Source of the DNA: GCA-2794515 sp034436155
GTDB lineage: Bacteria; Chloroflexota; Anaerolineae; Aggregatilineales; Phototrophicaceae
DNA: 64,000 nt
Reading direction: 5' to 3'
Assembly (NCBI GenBank): GCA_034436155.1
Contig: DAOTVP010000079.1
Span: 31,307 to 95,306 of the forward strand
A program made the position numbers and the translations under genes. Each line of letters opens with the position of its first letter. The stretch's first letter is position 1. Positions 43,233 through 52,506 of this stretch are shown in pieces. The notes under the pieces were generated by a model. It was given only the letters and a program-made list of their open reading frames with translations, was not told the origin of the DNA and did not search any database.

Positions 43233-43859
43233 CTAACCCATCCCATCGGCTGGTGGGGCTTTATCATCTTCATCGGTTGATGCTGTTTCATCTTCATCGA
43301 ATTGAACATCATTGAGCAATTCTTCGATTTGACTGATGAATTCTTGACGCAACTTACCCATCGTATCGCTATCGCCATCAGTCGGAACATTGATTTGAGG
43401 CAGACTTTCTATTTTGGCGATCTCATCGGCAGGGTTGGCATCGGCATAAATCACGCGCATCAGCCCGCTTAAGTAGCGATCTAAGACCACCACATTGGCA
43501 TACACCACTTGTTTGACCAATTGCGGTGGGAAATCGGTGCTTTCGACATCAATACTGGTTTTATACCGAATTTCACCATCGTTATAATCGAGTTCAAAAT
43601 TGCCGATAATCATGCCATAATTGGCGCGGGTGATAAATTCTACGACCTGTGGGATTTTTTCTGACGGGGCATTAATGGGGCATACCGAATAAAATACGAA
43701 TTGTTCTTGTGCTTCACGCGCTTGGGCGTAACATGTCCAACGCCCATTTTTGCCACTAAATGTCATCATCAAGACAGGGGCATCTTCCATTTCATAAAAT
43801 TTCCAATCGTCTTCTACAAAAAAAGTCTTTACCGCTTCATAAATGCGTCCCCTAGCCAT
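43233..43859 (-). CDS. YbjN-like/secretion-chaperone-fold protein
   Basis: 208 aa. The pattern TFFVEDDWKFYEMEDAPVLMMTFSGKNGRWTCYAQAREAQ and ITRANYGMIIGNFELDYNDGEIRYKTSIDV is typical of YbjN domains, which share the T3SS-chaperone fold. The C-terminal 40 residues are acidic and disordered (DEDETASTDEDDKAPPADG). No enzyme motif. YbjN members act in stress and motility regulation in enterobacteria; the role here is unknown. Downstream of the 44.1 kb small gene by 54 bases. Confidence 0.82.
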   Translation of the reverse strand: MARGRIYEAVKTFFVEDDWKFYEMEDAPVLMMTFSGKNGRWTCYAQAREAQEQFVFYSVCPINAPSEKIPQVVEFITRANYGMIIGNFELDYNDGEIRYKTSIDVESTDFPPQLVKQVVYANVVVLDRYLSGLMRVIYADANPADEIAKIESLPQINVPTDGDSDTMGKLRQEFISQIEELLNDVQFDEDETASTDEDDKAPPADGMG

Positions 43860-43913
43860 TTTAGTTATCCTTTTTTATGTTGAGGCTCATCATCAGAGCC
43901 AACGATAAGTAAG

Positions 43914-44129
43914 TTATTCGCCGTTATGTTTATCCGAATCGCGTTCTGCATGAACATCTGTCCCTTCGGTGACGACAGGCATCATGCCTGTTGTCGCGCC
44001 CAAATCATCACGCGGTTCACGGCGCTTGCGCGAAGGCAAATTATCGGGTTTGGGCGGTTCTTCCGTTGGACGGCGTATGATACCCGATGGAGAATTCCAA
44101 TCACTCGTAACTTTCGGTTTATCAGACAT
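43914..44129 (-). CDS. Small disordered charged protein
   Basis: 71 aa from ATG 44129 (or 44135, two codons earlier; GGAG lies 4 and 10 bases from them). Composition is Pro/Arg/Asp/Glu-rich (TEEPPKPDNLPSRKRREPRDD), with no helix or motif, probably intrinsically disordered. No homology recognised. Gene status is moderate: it has a plausible SD and continuous frame, and lies in line with the minus-strand run that includes the lipoprotein upstream and YbjN-like gene downstream. Confidence 0.55.
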   Translation of the reverse strand: MSDKPKVTSDWNSPSGIIRRPTEEPPKPDNLPSRKRREPRDDLGATTGMMPVVTEGTDVHAERDSDKHNGE

Positions 44130-44204
44130 GAACATACATCTCCAATTGTGTGCCATTATATCCATCGTACTCGGAAATGGCTTGTAATGCAATTTTTTAG
44201 ATTG

Positions 44205-46736
44205 TTATTCTGGCACGATTCGGAGTGTATCTGCGCCATTGATGCGTCCTGCAATCCAGCCCAATACGCCGTCTGCGGTTTGGATTTGCCACCAGACATT
44301 ATTTTCGCCGTCTACGGGTCCTGCCACAATCCGTACAAATTCGCCCGCCTGCAAAACGGTGATGGGAATGTTGCCCGTGTTCGGCGCGGGACGGACATTC
44401 AGTTCCAGCGCAATCACTTGTAATTGTTGATTGGGGGCGAATTCGCTATCTTCGATGACCCCTGGCGGGATGTATTGCGGGGGTGGTGCGGATGACGGCA
44501 CGGGACCCGTCACCCAATTGGTGACGATGCCGCCCGTTGTGCCTGTGATATCTTGAATGACTCCGTTAATTTGTGCCAAATATTGCCGCCCACCTGCTTC
44601 GACCAAAACGGCATTGCCATTGGGAGACCACGCCACCCGACTCGGTGTGGTTGTGCCGATGGGACCCGTGAGGAAGTTGCCCGCGCTATCGACAATTTGT
44701 AATGGGGCATTAAAATCACTGGCGGGTCTGCCAAGCGCATACACCGCGCCGTTAGGGGCTTGTATGGCATTTTGTAACCACAATCCACGCGCCGAGCCAT
44801 CCAACAAAATTTGTTCATCCGACCCATCTGAATTGACGGTGGCAATCACCACACGCCCTTGCGGGTTAAATCCGCTCACCAATAAGCGCCCATTGCTCAA
44901 CCATTGGGCATAATCATACGCCAAGACGAAATTCGGCGGATTTTGTGGATTGTGGTTGGGCGTGATGATGAAAATCGCGCCTCGTCCCCCACCGTCTTGT
45001 GGTGCGTTGCGATTGATGACGCGCACGGCGATTAATCCACTTCCCGCCGACCATAACACCTCTTGCGAATCGTATAAAAAGGGGATGCTTCCTACCAAAA
45101 AGCACCCTTCATGACCTTGATATGGGCAATCGTGCAACAATTGGCGAGGCGCACCGCCATCCCATATCCAAATGCCCTCGCGGTTGTTGCGATTATCGGG
45201 CTTGATAATCATGCTCACAAACACGCCATTCGGCGACCATCCCGCCGAAGAGACGAACACATTATTTTCAGCACGAGTCGGGGCGGGGAACGCATCGAGT
45301 GGCACAACACCCTCTCCGTTGCTATCGCGTGCATACAGTACGCCCGCGCTATCGGTATAAATCCAACGATTCGGGTCGAATGGATGCCGTACAAATAGGC
45401 TGATGCCACTGGCGCTCGTCCCAAAATTGACGGGTGAGGGCAAAATGGCGTTGGGGTCTAAGACGAAGGCTTGCGGATTGATGCCGATGATTTGTACATT
45501 CGGTTGAAATGACGGGATGCTATCCCGCGAGACAGTCGGTGGCACATCCAACAACGGCGCAACGGTCGGCGGGCTAAACGGAATCGGCGTATTGGTGCTG
45601 GGTTGTGGGGTGGGTGTTCCCCCCTCGATAGGCGGTGTGACGATGCCCAAATCTTCGACTGGGGCGGTGCTGGTGATGATAATCGGTGTTGCATCAATTG
45701 TCGGGATGACAACTGGCATCGGGGTCGGTGTTGCTACCTCGAAAAAAGTAGGCGTAGGTGTTGGCGCGTTGCTGGTATTGAGCGCGTTGATGGTTGCGAC
45801 CAATGCCGTAGCGGTGATGTCTACTTCGCTAATCGGCGTGTTGGTCGGTGTTGGCGATGGTGTTTGTGTGAACGATTCGGCGGTGCGCGTGGCGAATACT
45901 GATGTCAATGTGGCGGCGACTTGCTCATATAATGCCGTTGCCGATGCCACCTCATCTACAGTTGCCGTTGGCGTTAGGGTTTGGGTGGCGGTTGGCGCGA
46001 GTGCTGTCTCGGTCGCTTGCCGTTGGATGATGCTGATTGCTGTTTGTGTCATATCAGGCGTAGGCGTGTTGGTCGGCGCAGGTGTATTGGTTGGTGCTGG
46101 CGTGTTAGTGGGTAATGGTGTTGTTGTATTGGTCGGTGACGATGTTTCGGTTGGGATAATCGGCGCAGGGCTGTTGGTCGCGCTGGCGGTGATGGTCGGG
46201 ATTGGTGTGAGCGTGGGTTGGGGTGTCGGCGACCACGTAGCTGTTGCGGTTGGTGTATGCGTTGCTGTTGGCGTATATGTGTCGGATGGTGTTGGCGTGG
46301 CGCTGGGTGTATTGGTGAAAATTGCCAACGGCAGAGGGGTTAGGCTCGGCGGGACGGTGTTAGAGGGTGTCGGTGTCTCTGTTGGCGGTGGAGTATAGGT
46401 TTCGGTTTGTGTGGGTGATGGTGTATCGGTGGGTGTGGGGGTCGCCGTGTATGTCTCGCTCGGATTGGGGGTATAGGTCGCAGTCGGTGATGGTGTATTG
46501 GTGGGGGTTGGTGTTATGGTGGGTGTGTTGCTGATTTCAGGCGATGGCGTGACGGTTGGCGAGGGTAACGCGGTGTTCGTCACAACAATAAGTGGGGTAT
46601 TGGTCGGTTCTTGGGCGATTCGGGTGGCTTCGTCGGTCATATCCACCGTAGGCGTGATGCGTGGAATGGCATCGCCACTGCACCCTGCCATGAGTAACAT
46701 CAAGATAATAAAAGCGAATACGCCCCTTTTCGACAT
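44205..46736 (-). CDS. Large Thr/Pro-rich lipoprotein with beta-propeller and SH3 end
   Basis: 843 aa. Lipoprotein signal with lipobox LLMAGCSG (Cys about 19). Residues about 30-400 are Thr/Pro-rich tandem-like units (TPTPTNTPSPT, TPTPSNTVPPS, ATPTPSD), an extended stalk. Then a TolB-like propeller (WSPNGVFVSMIIKPDN, WIWDGGAPRQLL, VAWSPNGNAVLVEAGG) and a C-terminal SH3b domain (LNVRPAPNTGNIPITVL, VWWQIQTADGVLGWIAG). It resembles a surface adhesin or cell-wall binding protein on a glycosylatable stalk; glycosylation is inference. Single gene with its own upstream region facing the cyclase remnant. Confidence 0.9.
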   Translation of the reverse strand: MSKRGVFAFIILMLLMAGCSGDAIPRITPTVDMTDEATRIAQEPTNTPLIVVTNTALPSPTVTPSPEISNTPTITPTPTNTPSPTATYTPNPSETYTATPTPTDTPSPTQTETYTPPPTETPTPSNTVPPSLTPLPLAIFTNTPSATPTPSDTYTPTATHTPTATATWSPTPQPTLTPIPTITASATNSPAPIIPTETSSPTNTTTPLPTNTPAPTNTPAPTNTPTPDMTQTAISIIQRQATETALAPTATQTLTPTATVDEVASATALYEQVAATLTSVFATRTAESFTQTPSPTPTNTPISEVDITATALVATINALNTSNAPTPTPTFFEVATPTPMPVVIPTIDATPIIITSTAPVEDLGIVTPPIEGGTPTPQPSTNTPIPFSPPTVAPLLDVPPTVSRDSIPSFQPNVQIIGINPQAFVLDPNAILPSPVNFGTSASGISLFVRHPFDPNRWIYTDSAGVLYARDSNGEGVVPLDAFPAPTRAENNVFVSSAGWSPNGVFVSMIIKPDNRNNREGIWIWDGGAPRQLLHDCPYQGHEGCFLVGSIPFLYDSQEVLWSAGSGLIAVRVINRNAPQDGGGRGAIFIITPNHNPQNPPNFVLAYDYAQWLSNGRLLVSGFNPQGRVVIATVNSDGSDEQILLDGSARGLWLQNAIQAPNGAVYALGRPASDFNAPLQIVDSAGNFLTGPIGTTTPSRVAWSPNGNAVLVEAGGRQYLAQINGVIQDITGTTGGIVTNWVTGPVPSSAPPPQYIPPGVIEDSEFAPNQQLQVIALELNVRPAPNTGNIPITVLQAGEFVRIVAGPVDGENNVWWQIQTADGVLGWIAGRINGADTLRIVPE
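45540..46650. repeat. Low-complexity Thr/Pro-coding tract
   Basis: Direct, imperfect short repeats that read TPTPTNTP-like on the minus strand and GVGVLVG-like on the plus strand. This tract also yields a spurious 293-codon antisense ORF at 45517-46398. It is likely prone to slippage and copy-number change. Confidence 0.75.
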
Positions 46737-46951
46737 GCCGTTTGTCCCTTATTGTGTTATCCTCACCCCCTCTATTATGACACAACACAGGACTTTATGC
46801 CCACTACGCCAATAGCACGTTCACCCTACGCTGAGATAAAATCTATTTCACCGACACATTAAAACCCTTCTTAAGATTTTTATATCAAATAGCGCGTTTT
46901 GGGACATCGTATTAGAATAAATTTTATAAATTTTAATATAGAGGATTCAAG

Positions 46952-47654
46952 ATGACCCAAGCACCCACATCCGCTAAAGAAATCCAAATCAAATTATTGC
47001 GAATAGGACTTATTTATGGTGGTGGCGCGTTTCTTTTGAACGGTATTTTATTTTTTATCATGGTGGCGGTCACGATTTCAGAGTTGCCATTGGTTTCGTT
47101 TATGACTGTGGGTGCATTCGTCATGGTTTTAGTGAGTGATTATATTGGCATCAAATTATTTTTTAAGCCGATTTATACCCATTTACAATTAGCCAAACAA
47201 ACCACACTATCACAAGAGGCATATCAAGATTTATACATACGCCTTTTGAATTATCCGATTATCACAGTCTTTCGTATTTTTACTTTTCATGTGTTACCGC
47301 CTTATATTGTGTTATTTGTCATGGCGACTTACATGATAAGCATCAACTTGCTTGGCTGGTCGTTGGTTGAGTATAGCATTATGGCAAGTTTGTTGGTGGT
47401 GGGTGTTGCGACACACGCCGTCCTTGAATATTTCGCTGTGAAACGGTTAATTTACCCAACGCTATTATATGCGTATCACCATGCTAGTGATTGTTGCCGC
47501 ACGGATTGAATCGCTCAACAAAGAACTCGGCACGACTATTTTAATCAGTGAGGCGGTTTATCTATTGGCTGAAGATGTCGGTGCATATCAAGAAATGCCC
47601 CCTACATCCGTGAAAGGCAAATCTGCTTTAGTCAAAGTGTATGCGCTGGATTGA
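46952..47654 (+). pseudogene. Adenylate/guanylate cyclase remnant with the catalytic core deleted
   Basis: Two frames. 46952-47509 encodes 185 aa of N-terminal membrane region (four or more helices, e.g. GAFLLNGILFFIMVAV), ending out of frame. 47469-47654 encodes only the C-terminus of a class III cyclase domain: AARIESLNKELGTTILISE...PPTSVKGKSALVKVYALD. In intact enzymes a 150-residue catalytic domain (FADIRGFT, GDA metal site) lies between. Here the two ends meet within about 30 bases (around 47475-47500) with a frame change, so the core has been lost. Probably dead. Confidence 0.8.
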
Positions 47655-47658
47655 TAAG

Positions 47659-48441
47659 ATGATACAACAGGATAATTTTCATACTGCGCCGTTCCCATTA
47701 TCGCGTCAATCGGTGATAGATGCGGGGTATTTGGCGAACAGACGGCATATCATACACGGGCTTATCGAAGTTGATATAACGCCTATCAAGTCATTTATTT
47801 ATGACCACAAACAAAAAACAGGCGAAACAGTATCGTTCACTGCCTATTTGGTGATGTGTTTGGCGCGTGCTGTTCAACAAAATCCCCATATTCAAGCCTA
47901 TCGCGGATGGCGTGGACATTTGGTGATTTATGATGCGGTGGATGTGGTGACACTCATCGAGACCGACAAAAATGCGGTTGCGATTCCGCATATCATCCGC
48001 GATGCCCACCAAAAATCACTGGATGATATTCACCAAGAAATTCGCGCTGTTCAAGCTAAACGCCAAAAAAGTTCGCAACAATTCAAACAACCGTTGGCGT
48101 TCAAAATACCGCGTTTTATTCGGTTGCCCCTCACGCGCCTCGCGCTCAAAAATCCACACGCCATGAAACGCAACGCGGGAACAGTGGTGATAACATCCGT
48201 TGGCATGTTTGGCGAAGGTCACGGTTGGGGTATCGGATTTTTGGGATTTCACACGATGGGTCTCACCGTTGGCGGGATGTTCCAGCGCCCTAACCTGATA
48301 AATGGCGAATGGAAAAACCGCGATATGGTGTGCATCACCCTCAGTTTTGACCATGATGTGGTAGATGGCGCACCTGCCTCACGCTTTGCGAAAGATTTTG
48401 TAGCGTTGCTCGAAACGGGTTTTGGTTTACCGAGTGGATGA
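47659..48441 (+). CDS. Lone 2-oxoacid dehydrogenase acyltransferase (E2)-like protein
   Basis: 260 aa from ATG 47659; ATG 47641 is possible. It has the E2/CAT fold: PLSRQSVIDA, SFTAYLVMCLARAVQQNP, VDVVTLIETDKNAVAIPHIIRDA, GTVVITSVGMFGEG, and the catalytic HxxxDG in SFDHDVVDGAPASRF. No lipoyl or peripheral-subunit-binding domain, so it cannot take part in a dehydrogenase complex as usual. It may be a free acyltransferase on a CoA thioester. It starts at the tail of the cyclase remnant and ends 15 bases inside the convergent gene at 48427. Confidence 0.85.
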   Translation: MIQQDNFHTAPFPLSRQSVIDAGYLANRRHIIHGLIEVDITPIKSFIYDHKQKTGETVSFTAYLVMCLARAVQQNPHIQAYRGWRGHLVIYDAVDVVTLIETDKNAVAIPHIIRDAHQKSLDDIHQEIRAVQAKRQKSSQQFKQPLAFKIPRFIRLPLTRLALKNPHAMKRNAGTVVITSVGMFGEGHGWGIGFLGFHTMGLTVGGMFQRPNLINGEWKNRDMVCITLSFDHDVVDGAPASRFAKDFVALLETGFGLPSG

Positions 48442-49095
48442 ATCCCCTAAATATGTTTTCGATTTGCTATGACGGGCTTGCATCCGCACTGACCAATCGG
48501 TGAGTTCAAATTGTGATTCGGCTAATCGAGATAATATCATGTTGGATGTCCTATTCACGAAGCCAATATGTGCCGATTGTGGTGCATAATATTGGGCATG
48601 TCCCGCGAGTTGTGCATGAAAATAATGTGGCATATCTGCATTTTTTCGTAAGGCTTTGGGCAGGCATATCACCCATTCATAGTCATCGTTAGATTGTTTC
48701 ACAATTTGGGCATCAGTCGGTAATTTGGCTTCAAAAAGCCGATTTTCACCCTGATGAATGGCTATATGATGTGAATTGACAGCGATTGAGGCGTGATAAT
48801 AGGGTGTGCGGAACAAGTTACGCTCTGCCCATGCAAAAAATCGGTTGGAATTAAACGCATGAATGAGCAAAAATCGCTTATCATCAATCTCTAACGAGAT
48901 AGATAATTCTCGAAATGTCACGCCCATATAACGCGCTTGTGTGCCACTGATGATGATTGGAATCGTCTTGGTGTGTGTTGGATGAAAGCCTTCTGTCTCT
49001 AAAATGGGTTGCCATGTGGCATAATCGGCGTTACCCAATAATGTCACTTCTAAAACAGGATGTATCACAGTCATGTAGCGAATGGGTTTGGTCAT
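48427..49095 (-). CDS. Protein of unknown function, beta-rich
   Basis: 222 aa, no signal or transmembrane segment. Beta-rich with SGTQARYMGVTFRELSIS and RNLFRTPYYHASIAV; it slightly resembles acetoacetate-decarboxylase/DUF2071-like barrels, but I cannot name a family or a catalytic residue. Its 3' end overlaps the convergent E2-like gene by 15 bases. Upstream 49096-49208 separates it from the divergent NAD synthetase locus. More AT-rich than the flanking genes. Confidence 0.6.
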   Translation of the reverse strand: MTKPIRYMTVIHPVLEVTLLGNADYATWQPILETEGFHPTHTKTIPIIISGTQARYMGVTFRELSISLEIDDKRFLLIHAFNSNRFFAWAERNLFRTPYYHASIAVNSHHIAIHQGENRLFEAKLPTDAQIVKQSNDDYEWVICLPKALRKNADMPHYFHAQLAGHAQYYAPQSAHIGFVNRTSNMILSRLAESQFELTDWSVRMQARHSKSKTYLGDSSTR

Positions 49096-49208
49096 ATAGC
49101 CTCTCTTTTGAATGCTATTATAACCATAAGTCTAGGCATATCTATCATTTTGTGCAGAATATCGGTATCATCTAAACATGCTATATCCTATCTAAAGGAC
49201 ATACCCAC

Positions 49209-50066
49209 ATGAAAATTAACATCGGATTGGCACAAATTTATCCGAAATTAGCGGATGTATCTGCCAATTTGACCAAACATCTCGATTATATCCGCCAAGC
49301 CAAATCGCAAGGTGTGGATTTAATCATATTCCCCGAACTGTCACTCACAGGGTATCAACTCCAAGACCTTGTGCCAGAGGTGGCGATTCGCGCCCATCCA
49401 GATGACCCCATTTTCGCGCAATTACTCACTGCCAGTCGTGATATAGATGTGGTCGTTGGTTTTGTCCAACGCGATAGCCGTAACCGTTTTTATATCGCCA
49501 GCGCCTATCTGAGCAACGGCGAATGCCTGCATATTCATCATAAAATTTATCTGCCCACCTATGCCATGTTTGATGAAGCCCGTTATTTCGATATGGGTGA
49601 GCATGTCCGCGCCTTTGATACCCGTTTCGGGCGGGTGGGGATGCTCATCTGCGAAGATTTTTGGCATGTATCCCCGCCGTATCTGCTCTGGATGGATGGG
49701 GCAGATATGCTCATTCTGCAAAGTTCTAGCCCGTCTCGCGGGTTGGATAATGGCGATATTATGTCTGTCTCGCGGTGGGTGGAATTGGTGAATCAGTCGT
49801 ATGGGAGTACCTTCACCAATTATGTTTTACATTGCAACCGTGTCGGTTATGAGGATGGCAAAAATTTCTGGGGTGGGTCATCTGTCGTCAGCCCTGATGG
49901 TGAATTTTTGACCAAAGGGGTGTATTTTGATGAGGCGCTTATCACCCAAACCATAGACCTCAACCAAATTCATCGGGTACGCAGTCGCTTGCCCCTGTTG
50001 CGTGATGAACGCCCTGAATTATTGCAACGCGAATTGGCGCGGATTTTGCGCCGTGACGGACAATAG
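49209..50066 (+). CDS. Nitrilase-family amidase, likely glutaminase part of NAD synthetase
   Basis: 285 aa. Catalytic triad of carbon-nitrogen hydrolases: Glu in FPELSLTGY, Lys in HHKIYLPTY, Cys in MLICEDFWH. The closest context is the N-terminal glutaminase domain of glutamine-dependent NadE, which releases ammonia for NAD synthesis. Here it is a free-standing gene next to a separate NadE (50428-51261), with one small gene between. SD AAAGGA. Whether the ammonia is channelled between the separate proteins is unknown. Confidence 0.88.
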   Translation: MKINIGLAQIYPKLADVSANLTKHLDYIRQAKSQGVDLIIFPELSLTGYQLQDLVPEVAIRAHPDDPIFAQLLTASRDIDVVVGFVQRDSRNRFYIASAYLSNGECLHIHHKIYLPTYAMFDEARYFDMGEHVRAFDTRFGRVGMLICEDFWHVSPPYLLWMDGADMLILQSSSPSRGLDNGDIMSVSRWVELVNQSYGSTFTNYVLHCNRVGYEDGKNFWGGSSVVSPDGEFLTKGVYFDEALITQTIDLNQIHRVRSRLPLLRDERPELLQRELARILRRDGQ

Positions 50067-50076
50067 GATATACACA

Positions 50077-50424
50077 ATGGATACAAAAGAAACCCTCTCT
50101 AAAACCAAAGCAGGACGGCGCTTTGTCGGATTTATGCGGGCGCTCAATAGTGGCGACCCCGATATGTTACGGGCGCAGATGCTCTATATTGCCGATAAAG
50201 CCCTCGAAGCCCATTCATCCGATATTTGGTACGCCCAATTGCAATATATCCACGCCATTACAGGCGGACTTAAAGCGGTGCAAGTGGTGGCGAGTGATGA
50301 ATATCAAGTGGTCGTCCTCATGCAAGCCCACAAAGATAACCGCTTACACCTCATTGATATGATTGTCGAAGCAGAGTATCCGCATAAAGTGATTCAGTTC
50401 ATGCAACGAGTGGCGGGAGAATAA
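50077..50424 (+). CDS. NTF2-like small protein
   Basis: 115 aa from ATG 50077 with AGGA upstream. The pattern RFVGFMRALNSGDPDMLRAQM and the helical start followed by beta strands (LKAVQVVASDEYQVVVLMQ, PHKVIQF) fit the NTF2-like/SnoaL fold. No catalytic motif is identifiable. Between the amidase and NadE by 10 and 3 bases, so it belongs to the NAD synthetase operon and may be a cofactor-binding or linking subunit. Confidence 0.75.
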   Translation: MDTKETLSKTKAGRRFVGFMRALNSGDPDMLRAQMLYIADKALEAHSSDIWYAQLQYIHAITGGLKAVQVVASDEYQVVVLMQAHKDNRLHLIDMIVEAEYPHKVIQFMQRVAGE

Positions 50425-50427
50425 ATC

Positions 50428-51261
50428 ATGCCCGATATTTTACATCGCTTGAATATCAATACCACCATCGCAGAAAAAATTCTGACAGGATTCATCGCCG
50501 ACCAAATCCAAAAAGTAGGCGCAAAAGGTGCGGTTTTGGGATTATCTGGTGGGATAGACTCAGCGTTATCCGCTTATTTATCCGCCAAAGCATTGGGCGC
50601 GGAGAATGTCCTCGCCGTGCGGATGCCGTATAAAACATCATCGCAAGCCAGCCTGACGGATGCCGATTTGGTCATCGAAGCGTTGGGAATTCGGCATATC
50701 ACCGTGCCAATCACCGATATGGCGGATGCTCTCATCGGGCAATTCCCTGATATGAACAACCTCCGCAAAGGCAATATCATGGCACGGGCGCGGATGATTG
50801 TCTTGTATGACCAATCTGCCGCACATGGTTTGTTGCCGATGGGGACGAGCAACAAGACCGAATTTTTATTGGGATATTCGACCCTCTACGGCGATAGCGG
50901 GGTTGCTATGCACCCCATCGCCGATTTGTATAAGTATCAAGTCCGCCAATTGGCGCGGGCGATGAATATCCCGCAACCGATCATTGATAAAGCCCCGTCT
51001 GCCGATTTATGGGAGGGGCAAACCGATGAAGGCGAATTGGGATTCACGTATAACGATGTCGACCAAGTGCTATTTTTATTGGTGGATGCCCGTTATACCG
51101 TAGATGAAGTCGTAGACGAAGGCTTTGAACGGACATTTGTCGAAAAAGTGTGGAAGCGCGTGAAGGCGAATCATTATAAACGCACCATGCCGAATGTCGC
51201 CAAAGTGAGCCAACGCACCATCGGACACGACTTTTTATACCTGCGCGATTGGGTGGGGTGA
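50428..51261 (+). CDS. nadE: NH3-dependent NAD+ synthetase
   Basis: 277 aa, the length of ammonia-type NadE. ATP-PP loop LGLSGGIDSALS at about 38-49, acidic/pyrophosphate contacts, GTSNKTEFLLGY, and KAPSADLWEGQTDEGELG, all diagnostic. It converts deamido-NAD with ammonia and ATP to NAD. The glutaminase function is a separate upstream gene, 49209-50066, so the locus is a split version of the fused glutamine-dependent enzyme. Last gene of its operon; a MITE-like element follows after 60 bases. Confidence 0.95.
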   Translation: MPDILHRLNINTTIAEKILTGFIADQIQKVGAKGAVLGLSGGIDSALSAYLSAKALGAENVLAVRMPYKTSSQASLTDADLVIEALGIRHITVPITDMADALIGQFPDMNNLRKGNIMARARMIVLYDQSAAHGLLPMGTSNKTEFLLGYSTLYGDSGVAMHPIADLYKYQVRQLARAMNIPQPIIDKAPSADLWEGQTDEGELGFTYNDVDQVLFLLVDARYTVDEVVDEGFERTFVEKVWKRVKANHYKRTMPNVAKVSQRTIGHDFLYLRDWVG

Positions 51262-51321
51262 TAATTGGCGACATCTCACGGAAATGTACAGACGCGCTTG
51301 GGGCTTGGATACTTCGCTAGG

Positions 51322-51575
51322 GGTTTAAGATCCAATACCGTTAAGATAAGCTCCGCCGGTGGCTCAAAGCCACAGGCTAACCGAAATTGTAAAAGCACCC
51401 TACTAAAGGATGCTGAATAATATAAACATCAGGGTAAAATGTGTTTTGGAAAACCTAAAATATGCTTTACGTTGGATATAACAGCCTGCTTTAGCAGGTT
51501 TTAGGATAAAAATTAGCCAGATGCTTTGAGCATCTGGCGGTAAAAATCACTAATTTAACGGTATTAGGTTTAAGA
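51322..51575. mobile_element. MITE-like element with terminal inverted repeats and 9-base direct repeats
   Basis: Nine-base direct repeats GGTTTAAGA at 51322-51330 and 51567-51575 bracket about 236 bases. Immediately inside are inverted repeats AATACCGTTAA (51334-51344) and TTAACGGTATT (51555-51565). Internal palindromes include GTGGCT-CAA-AGCCAC, CCTGC-TTTA-GCAGG and CCAGATGCT-TTG-AGCATCTGG. No coding potential, hence non-autonomous. This fills the 366-base gap between nadE and the ABC-2 permease. Confidence 0.65.
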
Positions 51576-51627
51576 CCCTCATCGAAAACCATTGGCGATA
51601 TAAAATTGGGCAGAACAACAACCCCGT

Positions 51628-52506
51628 TTATTCGGGCGGGTTTACCTCACCTTGTACTGCCCACCATTCGCCCACGCGCAAGGCGACCCACGTCAACAAG
51701 GCGAATCCGCCCAACCCGATGAACGCTGTGAGAAGATACCCCCATCCCTCGCGCAAATCACGATACACCGACCATATCCATACCACGAATATCACAATCG
51801 AGATGAATCGCACCATAAAAATGATCCCGCCGACCATGCTGGCATTATGGGTAGATACTGACCCGCCAACGCCTAACGCCGCCGTGAACATGGCATCTAT
51901 CGCCGTATACAAGATGACGATGACCGATAAAATGGTTGTATGGACGAGAATGGGGGATATGCCCTGTGGGGTTGCGGGCAATCTCGCGCCGAAAAATGGC
52001 TCTGCGCTGATGACCGCCCCACATATCAAGCCCACGCGCAAAAATCCTATCATGGCGTGATCGCCCCAAAGCGCAACGAGTGATGCCCACCACTTGCCCA
52101 ACACAATTTGACGGGCATCGACATTGGATAACACCAACACATCCCATGTGCGCCCGTTACGTTCACGGGTGATACTGTTGCTGGATAAGCCGAGCGTAAT
52201 CAGGATGACAATCAGATATAACGCTACATTCATGGTGATGAGCGAGACCAACCCCACATCGACCAGATTGCTCACAAAATCGTTGTTGTTGGGGTTCAGA
52301 TAGGTGATAGGCAACCCTAAAAATGCGACCCCTAATAAATACAATGTCACCAACACACCAGGCAAGAGCATCAACACCGCGAGGATAATCCACGCCGTTC
52401 CAGATCGACTTTTTTCGAGGATATACCACTGATGACGCAATTCGGCTTGGGTGATAACATCCCGAATAAACCATAAACCGCGCCGTTTTTGCGGGATGGC
52501 GGTCAT
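51628..52506 (-). CDS. ABC-2-type transporter membrane protein
   Basis: 292 aa with six hydrophobic segments. ABC-2 permease signature near the middle: SSNSITRERNGRTWDVLVLSN-like text followed by ARQIVLGKWWASL. It exports lipids, drugs or polysaccharide. The only ATPase nearby is at 56137-57093, five genes upstream on the same strand, so they may form one transporter despite the distance. Its ATG overlaps the TIM-barrel gene stop by 4 bases (52503-52506), so translation is coupled. Last gene of the minus-strand run. Confidence 0.85.
   Translation of the reverse strand: MTAIPQKRRGLWFIRDVITQAELRHQWYILEKSRSGTAWIILAVLMLLPGVLVTLYLLGVAFLGLPITYLNPNNNDFVSNLVDVGLVSLITMNVALYLIVILITLGLSSNSITRERNGRTWDVLVLSNVDARQIVLGKWWASLVALWGDHAMIGFLRVGLICGAVISAEPFFGARLPATPQGISPILVHTTILSVIVILYTAIDAMFTAALGVGGSVSTHNASMVGGIIFMVRFISIVIFVVWIWSVYRDLREGWGYLLTAFIGLGGFALLTWVALRVGEWWAVQGEVNPPE

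Noticed and set aside
45517..46398. 293-codon plus-strand ORF rich in Val/Gly
   Set aside because: It is the antisense of the Thr/Pro-coding tract of the lipoprotein gene; the low complexity keeps the frame open.
51262..51627. tRNA or other known structured RNA gene
   Set aside because: Palindromes are present but there is no tRNA T-loop or cloverleaf, and direct repeats fit a MITE better.
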